Positions 1 through 9,380 of a DNA stretch of 64,000 nucleotides are shown one piece after another (within the stretch, counting starts at the first letter, position 1; each line of letters opens with the position of its first letter). The notes beneath the pieces are model-generated. The model did no database searches. It was given only the letters and a program-made list of their open reading frames with translations, and was not told the DNA's origin. This DNA is from JAWKXU01 sp964468045 (GTDB lineage: Bacteria > Pseudomonadota > Alphaproteobacteria > Sphingomonadales > Sphingomonadaceae), in contig CAYXTO010000003.1 of assembly GCA_964468045.1 (NCBI GenBank), positions 186,001-250,000 on the forward strand. Direction: 5' to 3'. The translations under genes were made by a program, and so were the position numbers.

Positions 1-326
1 GGCAGGATCTGGACGAGATCCTGGGCAACCTCGTCGAGAATGCCGCGAAATATGGCGGCGGCAGCGTGTTCATGACGGTCGATATCGAACCCGATGCGCC
101 TGCCTGCGAGATCTGGGTGGAGGATGACGGGCCGGGCATTCCCGTGGGCGAAAGGACGCGGATTTTCGATCGCGGCGCGCGGCTGGACACCGGCAAGCCC
201 GGCACCGGCCTCGGCCTTGCCATCGTGCGCGACGTGGCGGAAATCTATGGCGGCTCGGTGGGGCTCACGCAAAGCGCGGACCTGGGCGGGCTGCTGGTCA
301 AGCTCACCCTCCCGCGCTCGGGCTAG
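1..326 (+). CDS. sensor histidine kinase, C-terminal ATPase domain (5' truncated by window edge)
   Basis: Only the last 107 codons are inside the window; the open frame starts at base 3 and runs to TAG at 324-326. It shows the HATPase_c order of a two-component kinase: N box (NLVENAAKY), G1 box (DDGPGIP) and G2 box (GTGLGLAIV), ending about 30 residues after G2. The catalytic domain binds ATP and phosphorylates the kinase's own His in the missing upstream part. The IFDRGAR...GTGLGL spacing resembles PhoQ-like kinases, but the sensor domain that would name the signal is not visible. A partner response regulator would be expected upstream. Confidence 0.9.
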   Translation, partial: QDLDEILGNLVENAAKYGGGSVFMTVDIEPDAPACEIWVEDDGPGIPVGERTRIFDRGARLDTGKPGTGLGLAIVRDVAEIYGGSVGLTQSADLGGLLVKLTLPRSG

Positions 327-385
327 GGCAGCCTTCGGCGCGGTTTCGGGTTCGGGCCCTCCTTTCATCGTCGTTCCACCCTCTC

Positions 386-462
386 CGTCATTCCCGCGAA
401 TGCGGGAATCCAGGGCGAGTTAGGGCGGAACTGGCTGGATCCCCGTTTGCACGGGGATGACG
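386..462. repeat. REP-like bipartite palindromic element, copy A1
   Basis: Two hairpins in tandem: TTCCCGCGAATGCGGGAA followed about 30 bases later by TCCCCGTTTGCACGGGGA. The whole unit is bounded by CGTCAT and ATGACG, themselves inverted repeats. A second copy with the same ends and the same second hairpin lies at 990-1058. Such elements are common intergenic REP sequences in proteobacteria, usually mobilised by a REP-associated tyrosine transposase encoded elsewhere. Confidence 0.8.
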
Positions 463-648
463 ATGAATGTGGAACGACACGCGCCGGTTGACGCAGAACG
501 CGGGAAATGTGGATTGCGATTTGTCGCCACCGCCATCCGCTTTTGCACGATAAACAGCCGTTCCGTGGTGGGAAACTGGCGTGCAACTGTGTGACCTTTC
601 GTGCAGACCCTTGTCTTGGTGCCGTCATGCCAGCCCCTTCCGCGCTTT

Positions 649-774
649 CGTCATGCCAGCGGATGCTGGCGTCTCATTCGGCTGGGTCGTTGTTCATGAC
701 GATCCCAGCCTGCCCGCAGGGCAGTTTATCCTGAGCGGCTGGCTTGGCCAGCCAGCCGAAGGGCTGGATGACGG
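649..774. repeat. interspersed palindromic element, copy B1
   Basis: Starts with a CGTCATGCCAGC...GCTGGC hairpin and ends with CAGCCGAAGGGCTGGATGACG. The central segment GGGCAGTTTATCCTGAGCGG is shared exactly with the copy at 3040-3163, as is most of the following CTGGC..GGCCAGCCAGCCG palindrome. The two copies differ mainly in the middle loop. Confidence 0.75.
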
Positions 775-989
775 CAAGGACAAAGAGGTGTCCAGTCGTC
801 ACGCCGCGCGGACGGGAACCGGAGTGAAGGAAGGAATCCGCCGGTAGGCCGGCCAGCGGGTGAAGCTGCAGGATGCTCTGCGTCTCATCCGGCAGGATAA
901 GCCAGATTTCAGCCGTGTAGGAAAGGCCGTGTAGGAAAGATGGAACGCTTAATCCGGCCCCTCTATCACTTCGTCACTCCCGCTTCTGT

Positions 990-1058
990 CGTCATTCCCG
1001 CGAAGGCGGGAATCCAGGGCAAGGTTGCAGCTGGATCCCCGTTTGCACGGGGATGACG
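990..1058. repeat. REP-like bipartite palindromic element, copy A2
   Basis: Second copy of the element at 386-462: TTCCCGCGAAGGCGGGAA hairpin, then CTGGATCCCCGTTTGCACGG with its GGGGATGACG end. The linker between hairpins is shorter than in copy A1. It lies 50 bases downstream of the stop codon of the minus-strand oxidoreductase gene, where its hairpins could also protect or terminate that transcript. Confidence 0.8.
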
Positions 1059-1106
1059 AATAGGGGCGGGATGACGAGAACGCCAAAACGCTAAAGCGCT
1101 AAAACG

Positions 1107-1580
1107 CTAAAGCGTCTCCACGCCGCGTTCGGCCCGCAGCAGCACTACCGGGATCAGGCGGTCGGTCCGCGTTTCATAGTCGTTGTAGGGCGGGTAGTAA
1201 TTCGTCATCTGCGTCCAGAGCCTCGTCCGCTCGTCGCCTTCGGCGACACGCCAGCTTCCTTCGAAGCGATCTTCCGCCACCTGGAACCGGACGCCGGGCT
1301 TCGCGGTGAGATTGGTGAACCAGGCCGGGTCGAAATCCCTGCCGCCGTTGGAGGCGATGATCACATATTCGTCGCCCGCGCGGTCATAGATCAGCGGCGT
1401 GATATATTCCTGCCCGCTCTTGCGGCCGATGGTCTTCAGCAGCAGCGTGGTCGTCTTTTCCGGGCCGCCGAACTGGCTGCCGTCGATATAGTGCCCGTCC
1501 TTGCCGTCCGCGAGGTATCGCCGCAGGTGATCTTCGAAGAACGGCTTGAGATTCGCCATGAATTCATTGGCATCGGCCAT
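1107..1580 (-). CDS. nitroreductase / deazaflavin-dependent oxidoreductase (Ddn/DUF385 family)
   Basis: 157-residue split-beta-barrel protein of the family that includes mycobacterial Ddn, whose characterised members use reduced coenzyme F420 to reduce quinones, nitroaromatics or similar acceptors. The family core is clear: a TIGRKSGQ segment, then TPLIYDRAGDEYVIIAS, then a GG...PAWFTNL segment, which in the family forms the deazaflavin-binding face. The length is normal and no signal peptide is seen. The start has ATG at 1578-1580. It stands alone, with the convergent repeat-rich gap downstream and aroQ-like chorismate mutase upstream on the same strand. The complete F420 biosynthesis operon at 14.9-20.3 kb makes F420H2 its probable cosubstrate; the acceptor is unknown. 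Some family members may use FMN or heme instead, so cofactor choice is inference. Confidence 0.8.
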   Translation of the reverse strand: MADANEFMANLKPFFEDHLRRYLADGKDGHYIDGSQFGGPEKTTTLLLKTIGRKSGQEYITPLIYDRAGDEYVIIASNGGRDFDPAWFTNLTAKPGVRFQVAEDRFEGSWRVAEGDERTRLWTQMTNYYPPYNDYETRTDRLIPVVLLRAERGVETL

Positions 1581-1660
1581 GTTTCTCTCCCCGGCGCATC
1601 GCCGCGCCCGCGCCGAAGCTAGCCCAGGTCCGGCCGATGGCCAAGGCCCTGCCGCAAAGA

Positions 1661-1954
1661 TCAGTCGCCGCGTGCCTGCCGGTGGTGCTGGATAACCTCA
1701 TCGATGATGAAGCGCAGGAACTTCTCGCTGAATTCGGGATCCAGGTCGGCATCTTCCGCCAGCTTGCGCAGCCGGGCGATCTGCCGTTCTTCCCGGGCAG
1801 GGTCGGCGGGGGGCAGGGCCGTTCTGGCCTTGTAATCCCCCACCGCCTTGGTGATGCGAAAGCGTTCCGCCAGGATATGGATGAGCGCGGCATCGATATT
1901 GTCGATGCTCTTGCGATAGGCGGCAAGCGTTGAATCTTCGGCGGTGTTCGACAT
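1661..1954 (-). CDS. chorismate mutase (AroQ class)
   Basis: 97-residue all-helical chorismate mutase, which converts chorismate to prephenate for phenylalanine and tyrosine synthesis. Helix 1 carries YRKSIDNIDAALIHILAERF, then ITKAVGDYKA and a PADPAREERQ segment, the arrangement of the AroQ fold; the Arg and Lys residues in these segments form the active site in the family. ATG at 1954 is chosen because earlier in-frame starts would add a non-homologous extension overlapping the divergent prenyl synthase gene. The size matches monofunctional AroQ enzymes. It is divergent from the polyprenyl synthase gene with about 65 bases between the two starts, so the promoters must share that interval. 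Confidence 0.88.
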   Translation of the reverse strand: MSNTAEDSTLAAYRKSIDNIDAALIHILAERFRITKAVGDYKARTALPPADPAREERQIARLRKLAEDADLDPEFSEKFLRFIIDEVIQHHRQARGD

Positions 1955-2019
1955 GGCGCACGCCTCTATCACACATTGTTCGCTTGCCAAGCGCCTCATG
2001 TCGCCCCATGGCCGGGGCC

Positions 2020-3030
2020 ATGAGCGCCGAGGTCATTCCACTGCCACGCAGCGAGCCGTCACTGGCTCCGCTTCTTTCGCTGACCGCCACCGCCATGAAC
2101 AGCGTGAATGCAGTCATTCTCGACCGCATGCAGAGCGAGGTTCCCCTCATTCCCGCGCTCGCCGGCCATCTGATTTCGGGGGGCGGAAAGCGCATGCGGC
2201 CGATGCTCACCCTGGCCGGGGCGGAACTGGTCGGATATCAGGGCACGCGGCATCACAAGCTCGCCGCGGCGGTGGAATTCATCCACACCGCCACCCTGCT
2301 GCATGACGACGTGGTGGACGATTCCGATTTGCGGCGCGGCAAGAAGACCGCCAATATCGTGTTCGGCAACCCGGCAACCGTGCTGGTGGGCGATTTCCTG
2401 TTCAGCCGGGCCTTCGAGCTGATGGTCGAGGATGGCAGCCTGCGGGTGTTGAAGATCCTGTCCGGCGCATCCGCCATCATCGCACAGGGCGAGGTCGATC
2501 AATTGACTGCCCAGCGCGAGATCGAAACCAGCGAGGATCGCTATCTTTCGATCATCGGCGCCAAGACGGCGGCCCTGTTCGCGGCCGCCAGCCGCATTTC
2601 CGCCGTGGTGGCCGAAAGGGACGAGGCGGAAGAGCGCGCGCTGGACGATTATGGCCGCAATCTGGGCATCGCCTTCCAGCTTGTGGACGACGCCATCGAC
2701 TACGACTCCGATGCCGCCGAAATGGGCAAGGACCGGGGCGACGATTTCCGCGAGGGCAAGATGACCTTGCCGGTGATCCTGGCCTATGCGCGCGGCAATG
2801 ACGAGGAGCGCCGCTTCTGGCAGGAGGCGATCGCCGGTTTCCGCACGGAGGACGAGGATCTCGCCCATGCGGTCGCATTGATCCGCAAGCGTGACGCGGT
2901 GACCGCGACGCGTGACCGCGCCCGCCATTTCGCGGAGCGGGCGATCGATGCGCTTTCGATTTTCCCCGATGGCAAGGCTCGCGCCGCCATGGTCGAGGCC
3001 GCGCGCTTCGCGGTCAGCCGGGGGTATTAG
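2020..3030 (+). CDS. ispB: polyprenyl diphosphate synthase (octaprenyl/nonaprenyl type, ubiquinone side chain)
   Basis: 336-residue trans-prenyltransferase that condenses isopentenyl diphosphate with an allylic primer to make the C40-C50 tail of ubiquinone. The first aspartate-rich motif is in LLHDDVVDDSD and the second in QLVDDAIDYDSD; the GGGKRMRPML substrate-binding segment precedes them. ATG at 2020 is preferred over the ATG at 2008 because MSAEVIPLP begins the region typical of family N-termini. Chain length cannot be read directly; sphingomonads normally make ubiquinone-10, so a decaprenyl product is likely. It is separated from hrpB by a repeat element. Confidence 0.9.
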   Translation: MSAEVIPLPRSEPSLAPLLSLTATAMNSVNAVILDRMQSEVPLIPALAGHLISGGGKRMRPMLTLAGAELVGYQGTRHHKLAAAVEFIHTATLLHDDVVDDSDLRRGKKTANIVFGNPATVLVGDFLFSRAFELMVEDGSLRVLKILSGASAIIAQGEVDQLTAQREIETSEDRYLSIIGAKTAALFAAASRISAVVAERDEAEERALDDYGRNLGIAFQLVDDAIDYDSDAAEMGKDRGDDFREGKMTLPVILAYARGNDEERRFWQEAIAGFRTEDEDLAHAVALIRKRDAVTATRDRARHFAERAIDALSIFPDGKARAAMVEAARFAVSRGY

Positions 3031-3039
3031 GGCCACTGT

Positions 3040-3163
3040 CGTCACCCCAGCGCAGGCTGGGGTCTCTCTGGCAGCATGCAGGAGGCCGGCGATGCCAGCT
3101 TGCCCAAGGGCAGTTTATCCTGAGCGGCTGGCTGGGCCAGCCAGCCGAAGGGCTGGCATGACG
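3040..3163. repeat. interspersed palindromic element, copy B2
   Basis: Sister of the element at 649-774. It begins CGTCACCCCAGC...GCTGGGGT, shares GGGCAGTTTATCCTGAGCGG and the palindrome CTGGCTGGGCCAGCCAG, and ends GGGCTGGCATGACG. It fills almost the entire interval between the prenyl synthase stop and the hrpB start, so hrpB's ribosome-binding region abuts the repeat. Confidence 0.75.
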
Positions 3164-3183
3164 ATATGGGGTAGGGCGTGACC

Positions 3184-5652
3184 ATGCTCCCCATCCTGCC
3201 CGATCTGCTGGCCGCGCTTTCCACGCGCAGTTCCGCAGTGCTGATCGCGCCGCCCGGAGCGGGCAAGACCACTGCGGTGGCCCCGGCCCTGATCGGGGAG
3301 GAGTGGTGCACCGGCACGGTGATCATCCTCAGCCCGCGCCGCGTAGCCGCGCGCGCGGCGGCCGAGCGGATGGCGGAGCTGCTGGGCGAGAAGCCGGGCG
3401 AACGGGTCGGCTATCTGACCCGGCTGGATAGCAGGCGGTCCGCGGCAACCCGCATTCTGGTCGTCACCGAGGCGATCTTCGTTTCGACCATTCTCGACGA
3501 TCCGGAACTCACCGGGATCAGCGCGGTGTTGTTCGACGAGGCGCATGAGCGCCATCTCGACAGCGATCTTGGCCTGGCCCTGGCGCTGGAAAGCCAGCAG
3601 GTGCTGCGGGAGGACCTGCGCATCCTGGTGATGTCGGCCACCATCGACGGAGAGCGCTTCGCTCGCCTTCTCGGGCCCGATGCGCCGGTGATCGCGAGCG
3701 AGGGCAAGGCCTATCCGCTGGCAATCCGCTGGCTCGGCTCGCAGCCGGAGTTGCGGATCGAGGAGGCAATGGCCGGCGCGGTGATGACCGCATGGCGCGA
3801 CGAACAGGGCGATATACTGGCCTTCCTGCCCGGGGTCGGCGAGATCGAGCGGACGCGGGAAAGGCTCGAAAGCCGCCTGCCCGGCGTCCCGATCCTGCCT
3901 CTGCACGGGCAGTGCGAACCGGCGGCGCAGCGCGCCGCCATCCGCCGCGATCCCGATGGGCGGCGGCGGATCGTGCTGGCGACCAGCATTGCCGAAACCT
4001 CGCTGACGCTGGATGGCGTGGCGGTGGTGGTGGACAGCGGGCTCGCCCGGCGCGCGGAATTCGATGTCGCGGCAGGGGTCACGCATCTGGTGACGCGGCG
4101 AGCGAGTCAGGCTGGGGCGGCGCAGCGCGCCGGTCGGGCGGCGCGGCAGGGGCCGGGCATCGCCTATCGGCTGTGGGAGGAAGCGGCGCATCCCGGGCGC
4201 CCGCAATTCGATCCGCCGGAAATTGTCGATGCCGATCTCGCATCGCTCACCCTGGCGCTGGCGCAGTGGGGCGCGGGCGATCCCCGGGCCCTGCCGTGGC
4301 TCGATCCCCCGCCCGAGGCCGCGCTGGGGGCGGCCCGCGCTCGCCTGCGGTCGCTGGGCGCGCTGGACGAGGACAACCGCATCACCCCGGCAGGGCGAAA
4401 GATCGCCAGCCTGCCGATGGAGCCGCCGCTGGCCGCGATGGTCCTCCATGGCGCGGAACATGGCGCGGCGCGAATGGCCGCGCGGATCGCTCTGCTGCTG
4501 CAGGAGCGTGGCCTCGGCGGGAAGGGCGAGGATCTGGCGCAGCGCTTGTCGCGCTGGGAGGGCGATCGCTCGCCCCGCGCCGAGGCTTCGCGCAAGCTGG
4601 CCGACGGCTGGGCGCGACGGGCGCGGTCTCTTGTCGAAGGGCAGTCCTGTCCTGCGGAAACGAAGGGCGGGGCTTCGACAAGCTCAGCCCGAACGGGGGA
4701 AAATATACCCCCTCCCGGCATTCTTCTGGCTTACGGCCTGCCGGACAATCTCGCCCGGCGTCGTGACGTCAAGGGGGAAAGCTGGCTGTCCGCCGGGGGC
4801 AGGGGCTATGTGCTCGATCCCGCGTCTCCCCTGGCCAGCGCGGAATGGCTGGCGGTCGGCGATGCGCAGGGGACGGCGAAGGGCGCGCGGATAACCGCCG
4901 CGTTCGCGCTGACCACGGCGGAAGTGGAGGAATGGCTGGGCGAGCGGATCGAGCGTCGCCACCTTGCCCGCTGGAACGAGGCCGAGGGCCGGGTGGAAGC
5001 GCGGCTGGAGCGGCGGCTTGGCGCGATTGTCCTGGCAAGCGGCCCGGACCCCACGCCGGACGCCGCCGCGCTGGAGGTACTCCTGCTCGAAAAGGCGCGC
5101 GAGAGGCTGGACACGCTGTTTCCTTCGGGCCTGATCGCCAGGGCGCGCCATGCGGGGATCACGGCGCTCGATCCGCAGACGCTCGCCGCCGAGGCGGAGC
5201 AATGGCTGTTGCCGCTTCTTTCGGGGCGGCGCGATCTCGATCTGCCGAGGGGAGCCGTGGCGGATGCCTTGCTCACCCGGCTCGGCTGGGACGAACGACA
5301 GAGGCTGGACAGGCTTGCTCCGCGTGAATTCACGAGCCCGGCCGGCACGAGCCATCGCATCGATTACGATCACGATGGCGGGCCGGCGGTGGAGGTGCGG
5401 GTGCAGGCGCTGTTCGGGCTGGACCGGCACCCGATGATCGGCGAGACGCCGCTGCTGCTGCAACTGACATCGCCGGCGGGCCGCCCGATCCAGGCCACGC
5501 GGGATCTGCCCGGATTCTGGCGCGGAAGCTGGCGTGACGTGGCGAAGGACATGAAAGGTCGCTATCCCAAGCATCGCTGGCCGGAGGAGCCCTGGACGGA
5601 AGCGCCCAGCCTCAAGACCAGGAATGCATTCGAAGGCCAGTCCCGCTCGTGA
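3184..5652 (+). CDS. hrpB: ATP-dependent helicase HrpB (DEAH/RHA superfamily 2) with an in-frame palindromic insertion
   Basis: About 822 residues of a DEAH-box RNA helicase-like protein. Walker A is IAPPGAGKTT near residue 25, motif II is DEAHERH near 120, motif III is SAT, and motif VI lies in the QRAGRAAR stretch (about 320-325), followed by the HA2 and HrpB C-terminal domains. The cellular role of HrpB is poorly defined; family members are non-essential. A 10-bp inverted repeat (4630-4639 and 4673-4682) lies inside the coding region and is translated as a roughly 28-residue insert starting LVEGQSCPAETKGG just before the conserved LLAYGLPDNLARRR segment. The reading frame stays open. GTG at 3178 is an alternative start. 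Confidence 0.9.
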   Translation: MLPILPDLLAALSTRSSAVLIAPPGAGKTTAVAPALIGEEWCTGTVIILSPRRVAARAAAERMAELLGEKPGERVGYLTRLDSRRSAATRILVVTEAIFVSTILDDPELTGISAVLFDEAHERHLDSDLGLALALESQQVLREDLRILVMSATIDGERFARLLGPDAPVIASEGKAYPLAIRWLGSQPELRIEEAMAGAVMTAWRDEQGDILAFLPGVGEIERTRERLESRLPGVPILPLHGQCEPAAQRAAIRRDPDGRRRIVLATSIAETSLTLDGVAVVVDSGLARRAEFDVAAGVTHLVTRRASQAGAAQRAGRAARQGPGIAYRLWEEAAHPGRPQFDPPEIVDADLASLTLALAQWGAGDPRALPWLDPPPEAALGAARARLRSLGALDEDNRITPAGRKIASLPMEPPLAAMVLHGAEHGAARMAARIALLLQERGLGGKGEDLAQRLSRWEGDRSPRAEASRKLADGWARRARSLVEGQSCPAETKGGASTSSARTGENIPPPGILLAYGLPDNLARRRDVKGESWLSAGGRGYVLDPASPLASAEWLAVGDAQGTAKGARITAAFALTTAEVEEWLGERIERRHLARWNEAEGRVEARLERRLGAIVLASGPDPTPDAAALEVLLLEKARERLDTLFPSGLIARARHAGITALDPQTLAAEAEQWLLPLLSGRRDLDLPRGAVADALLTRLGWDERQRLDRLAPREFTSPAGTSHRIDYDHDGGPAVEVRVQALFGLDRHPMIGETPLLLQLTSPAGRPIQATRDLPGFWRGSWRDVAKDMKGRYPKHRWPEEPWTEAPSLKTRNAFEGQSRS
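4630..4682. repeat. palindromic element inserted in frame inside hrpB
   Basis: Perfect 10-bp inverted repeat CTTGTCGAAG / CTTCGACAAG with about 33 bases between arms, followed by GCTCAGCCCGAACGGGGG. The CTTCGACAAGCTCAG-CGAACGG core is a familiar interspersed repeat of sphingomonad genomes, normally found between genes. Here it lies within hrpB and is translated, ending in GASTSSARTGE before the conserved C-terminal region resumes. Confidence 0.7.
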
Positions 5653-5698
5653 TTTGCCCGCTTGATTCTTTGCGCGATTCGCAGGAAAGGCAGGGGCC

Positions 5699-5977
5699 AT
5701 GAGTGCACGCATCTATCAGCGCCCGAAGAACGCCATGCAGTCCGGCAAGGCGCTTGTCGACCAATGGATTCTCGAATTCGATCCGGCGGAAGCGAAGCAG
5801 CCCGATCCGCTGATGGGGTGGGCCGGCTCCGGCGATACCCGGCAGCAGGTCCAGCTGAATTTTCCCAGCAAGGATGCGGCGCAGGCCTATGCCGCGAAGT
5901 ACGGCATCGCCGCGCGCGTGCATCCCACCCCGGCCAAGAGGCTGAAAATTCAGGCCTACGCCGACAATTTCCGGTAA
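5699..5977 (+). CDS. NADH:ubiquinone oxidoreductase accessory subunit, NDUFS4-like (ETC complex I subunit)
   Basis: 92-residue protein of the NDUFS4/ETC complex I subunit family, a supernumerary subunit that alphaproteobacterial complex I shares with mitochondria. Recognisable segments are MSARIYQRPKNAMQSGKA at the N-terminus, WILEFDPA, PLMGWAGSGDT..QVQLNFPS and a closing YADNF. It binds the peripheral arm near the NADH-oxidising module. The gene is monocistronic in appearance, 47 bases after hrpB, and lies away from a nuo operon, as is usual for this subunit. ATG at 5699 follows GGAAAGGCAGG. Confidence 0.9.
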   Translation: MSARIYQRPKNAMQSGKALVDQWILEFDPAEAKQPDPLMGWAGSGDTRQQVQLNFPSKDAAQAYAAKYGIAARVHPTPAKRLKIQAYADNFR

Positions 5978-6041
5978 ATCCCGCTCCTTCCGCAAACGGG
6001 AAGGCTTGCATCGCCCTGGTTCCCTCGCCATATGCGCGACC

Positions 6042-6132
6042 GGGAGTCGGGCGGGCGTTTGCGTCCGTTAACCTGGTCAGGTCCGGAAGGAAGCAGCCAT
6101 ACCGGATTGCGGCGGGTCGCCCGGCTCCTTTT
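6042..6132 (+). ncRNA. ffs: signal recognition particle RNA (4.5S, small bacterial type)
   Basis: The conserved SRP domain IV hairpin is present at about 6072-6106: GGTCAGGTCCGGAAGGAAGC followed by AGCC, with the GGAA tetraloop and the asymmetric internal loop that bind Ffh. The outer stem pairs GGAGTCGGGCG at the 5' end with CGCCCGGCTCC at the 3' end (one G-T wobble), and a T-run follows as the terminator. The order ffs-dnaX-ybaB is common in Alphaproteobacteria. The ends are set by the outer stem and may be off by a few bases. Confidence 0.92.
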
Positions 6133-6172
6133 TCCCCTGACATTGTGAGCGGCAGTCCCTAGTTTGACGCCC

Positions 6173-7969
<1,797 letters not shown>

Positions 7970-7982
7970 AGGAAATATTGTC

Positions 7983-8324
7983 ATGAAGTCGATGGAAGAG
8001 ATGATCCAGGCTGCCCAGCAGGCGGCCGAGACCATCCAGAAGCAGATGGGCGAAGCGCAGGCGAAGCTCGACTCGATCGAGGTGGAGGGCGTTTCCGGCG
8101 GCGGGCTGGTGAAGATCCGCTGCACCGCCAAGGGGCGGATCCGGGCGGTCTCGATCGACGACAGCCTGATGCAGCCCGGCGAAAAGCACATACTCGAGGA
8201 TCTGGTCACCGCCGCGTTCAACGACGCGCGCACCAAGGCCGATCAGGCCGCCAATGCCGAGATGCAGCGGATCCAGCAGGGCCTCGGCTTGCCGCCCGGT
8301 TTCAACCTGCCCGGCATGGGCTGA
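7983..8324 (+). CDS. YbaB/EbfC family nucleoid-associated protein
   Basis: 113-residue DNA-binding dimer of the YbaB/EbfC family, which coats DNA and is usually encoded directly after dnaX. The N-terminal helix MKSMEEMIQAAQQAAETIQKQM leads into the VEGVSGGGLVKIRCTAKG strand region and a C-terminal helix; the tail ends in GLPPGFNLPGMG, a Pro/Gly/Met-rich end typical of the family. It is co-transcribed with dnaX (13-base gap). Confidence 0.93.
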   Translation: MKSMEEMIQAAQQAAETIQKQMGEAQAKLDSIEVEGVSGGGLVKIRCTAKGRIRAVSIDDSLMQPGEKHILEDLVTAAFNDARTKADQAANAEMQRIQQGLGLPPGFNLPGMG

Positions 8325-8354
8325 AGCCGGCATGAGGGTGGCGTGAGGGGCCCG

Positions 8355-9380
8355 TCAGCCGGAGCGGATACTGTCGTTCGGCCCCTCCTCCACGCGATGC
8401 AGCGGCGTTGTCTCGTCGCGCGTCTTCCATAGTGAATAGAGTACGCCGGCCGCGATCAGGCCGAAGGTCACGCCAAGGCTCAGGGCTGGCGGGAATTTCC
8501 CGCCGCCCAGCCAGAAATCGGCTATGAATATCTTCGAGCCGATGAATACCAGCACCGCGGCCAGCGCATATTTGAGGTAATGGAAGCGGTGCACCATTGC
8601 CGCCAGCGCGAAATAGAGCGCGCGCAGGCCCAGAATCGCCATGATGTTCGACGTGTAGACGATGAACGAGTCGGTGGTGATCGCCAGGATGGCCGGGACG
8701 CTGTCTATCGCGAACACCAGGTCCGCGACATTGATCACCGCCAGCGCCAGCAGCAGCGGCGTGGCCGTGATGGCCAGCCTGCCGGTCCGGGGATGGGGGG
8801 CTTTCACCAGGAACCGGTTGCCGTGCAGTTCATGGGTCACCGGCATGTGGCGGGAGATGAAGCGAAGCACGGAATTCTGCGATATGTTCACGGATTCCCC
8901 GCCGCCAAAGAACATCTTCACCCCGGTGAAGATCAGGAAAGCGGCGAAAAGATAGATGATCCAATAGGCGTGATGGATCAGAGCGATCCCGCCGGCGATC
9001 ATCAACCCGCGCAACACGATGACGGCGATGATGCCCCATAGAAGCGCTCTGTATTGATAGCGCAGAGGTATTGAAAAATATGAGAAAATCAGGCTTATGA
9101 CAAAGACATTGTCGATCGAGAGGGCTTTCTCGATGAAGAAGCCGGTATAGTATTTCATGCCGAGGTCGGCGCCGCGTTCGGCCCAGACCCAGGCGCCGAA
9201 AAGAAGCGCGATCCCGATATAGAAAGCCGACAGCTTCAGGCTTTCGCCGATGCCCATCTCACGGTCGTCCTTGTGGAGGACGCCAAGATCGAAGGCGGTC
9301 AGGGCGATGACGATCCCCAGGAACGCGAGCCAGAACCACGCCGGCGTGCCCAGCCAGTCCATCGATAGCGCTTCCAACAT
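8355..9380 (-). CDS. TerC/Alx family integral membrane protein
   Basis: 341-residue polytopic inner membrane protein of the TerC family, implicated in manganese efflux and in metalation of secreted proteins. About nine hydrophobic segments are visible. The family's acidic membrane motifs are present: FIEKALSIDNVFV near residue 82 and NVADLVFAIDSVPAILAIT near 210. The product begins MLEALSMDWLGTPAWFWLAF. It is convergent with ybaB (30 bases apart). A predicted promoter about 150 bases upstream implies a long structured leader (see separate entry). Confidence 0.9.
   Translation of the reverse strand: MLEALSMDWLGTPAWFWLAFLGIVIALTAFDLGVLHKDDREMGIGESLKLSAFYIGIALLFGAWVWAERGADLGMKYYTGFFIEKALSIDNVFVISLIFSYFSIPLRYQYRALLWGIIAVIVLRGLMIAGGIALIHHAYWIIYLFAAFLIFTGVKMFFGGGESVNISQNSVLRFISRHMPVTHELHGNRFLVKAPHPRTGRLAITATPLLLALAVINVADLVFAIDSVPAILAITTDSFIVYTSNIMAILGLRALYFALAAMVHRFHYLKYALAAVLVFIGSKIFIADFWLGGGKFPPALSLGVTFGLIAAGVLYSLWKTRDETTPLHRVEEGPNDSIRSG

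Larger units (their letters stand above)
327..1106. other. 780-bp gene-free gap filled with interspersed palindromic repeats
   Basis: No convincing gene is present; the open frames here have no family features and run through repeats. The gap carries two copies of one bipartite palindromic element (386-462 and 990-1058) and one copy of a second element (649-774) whose sister lies at 3040-3163. A run of near-identical octamers with the sequence CGCTAAAA/CGCTAAAG occurs just before 1107. It looks like a repeat-accumulating spacer between the kinase gene and the convergent oxidoreductase gene. Confidence 0.7.
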
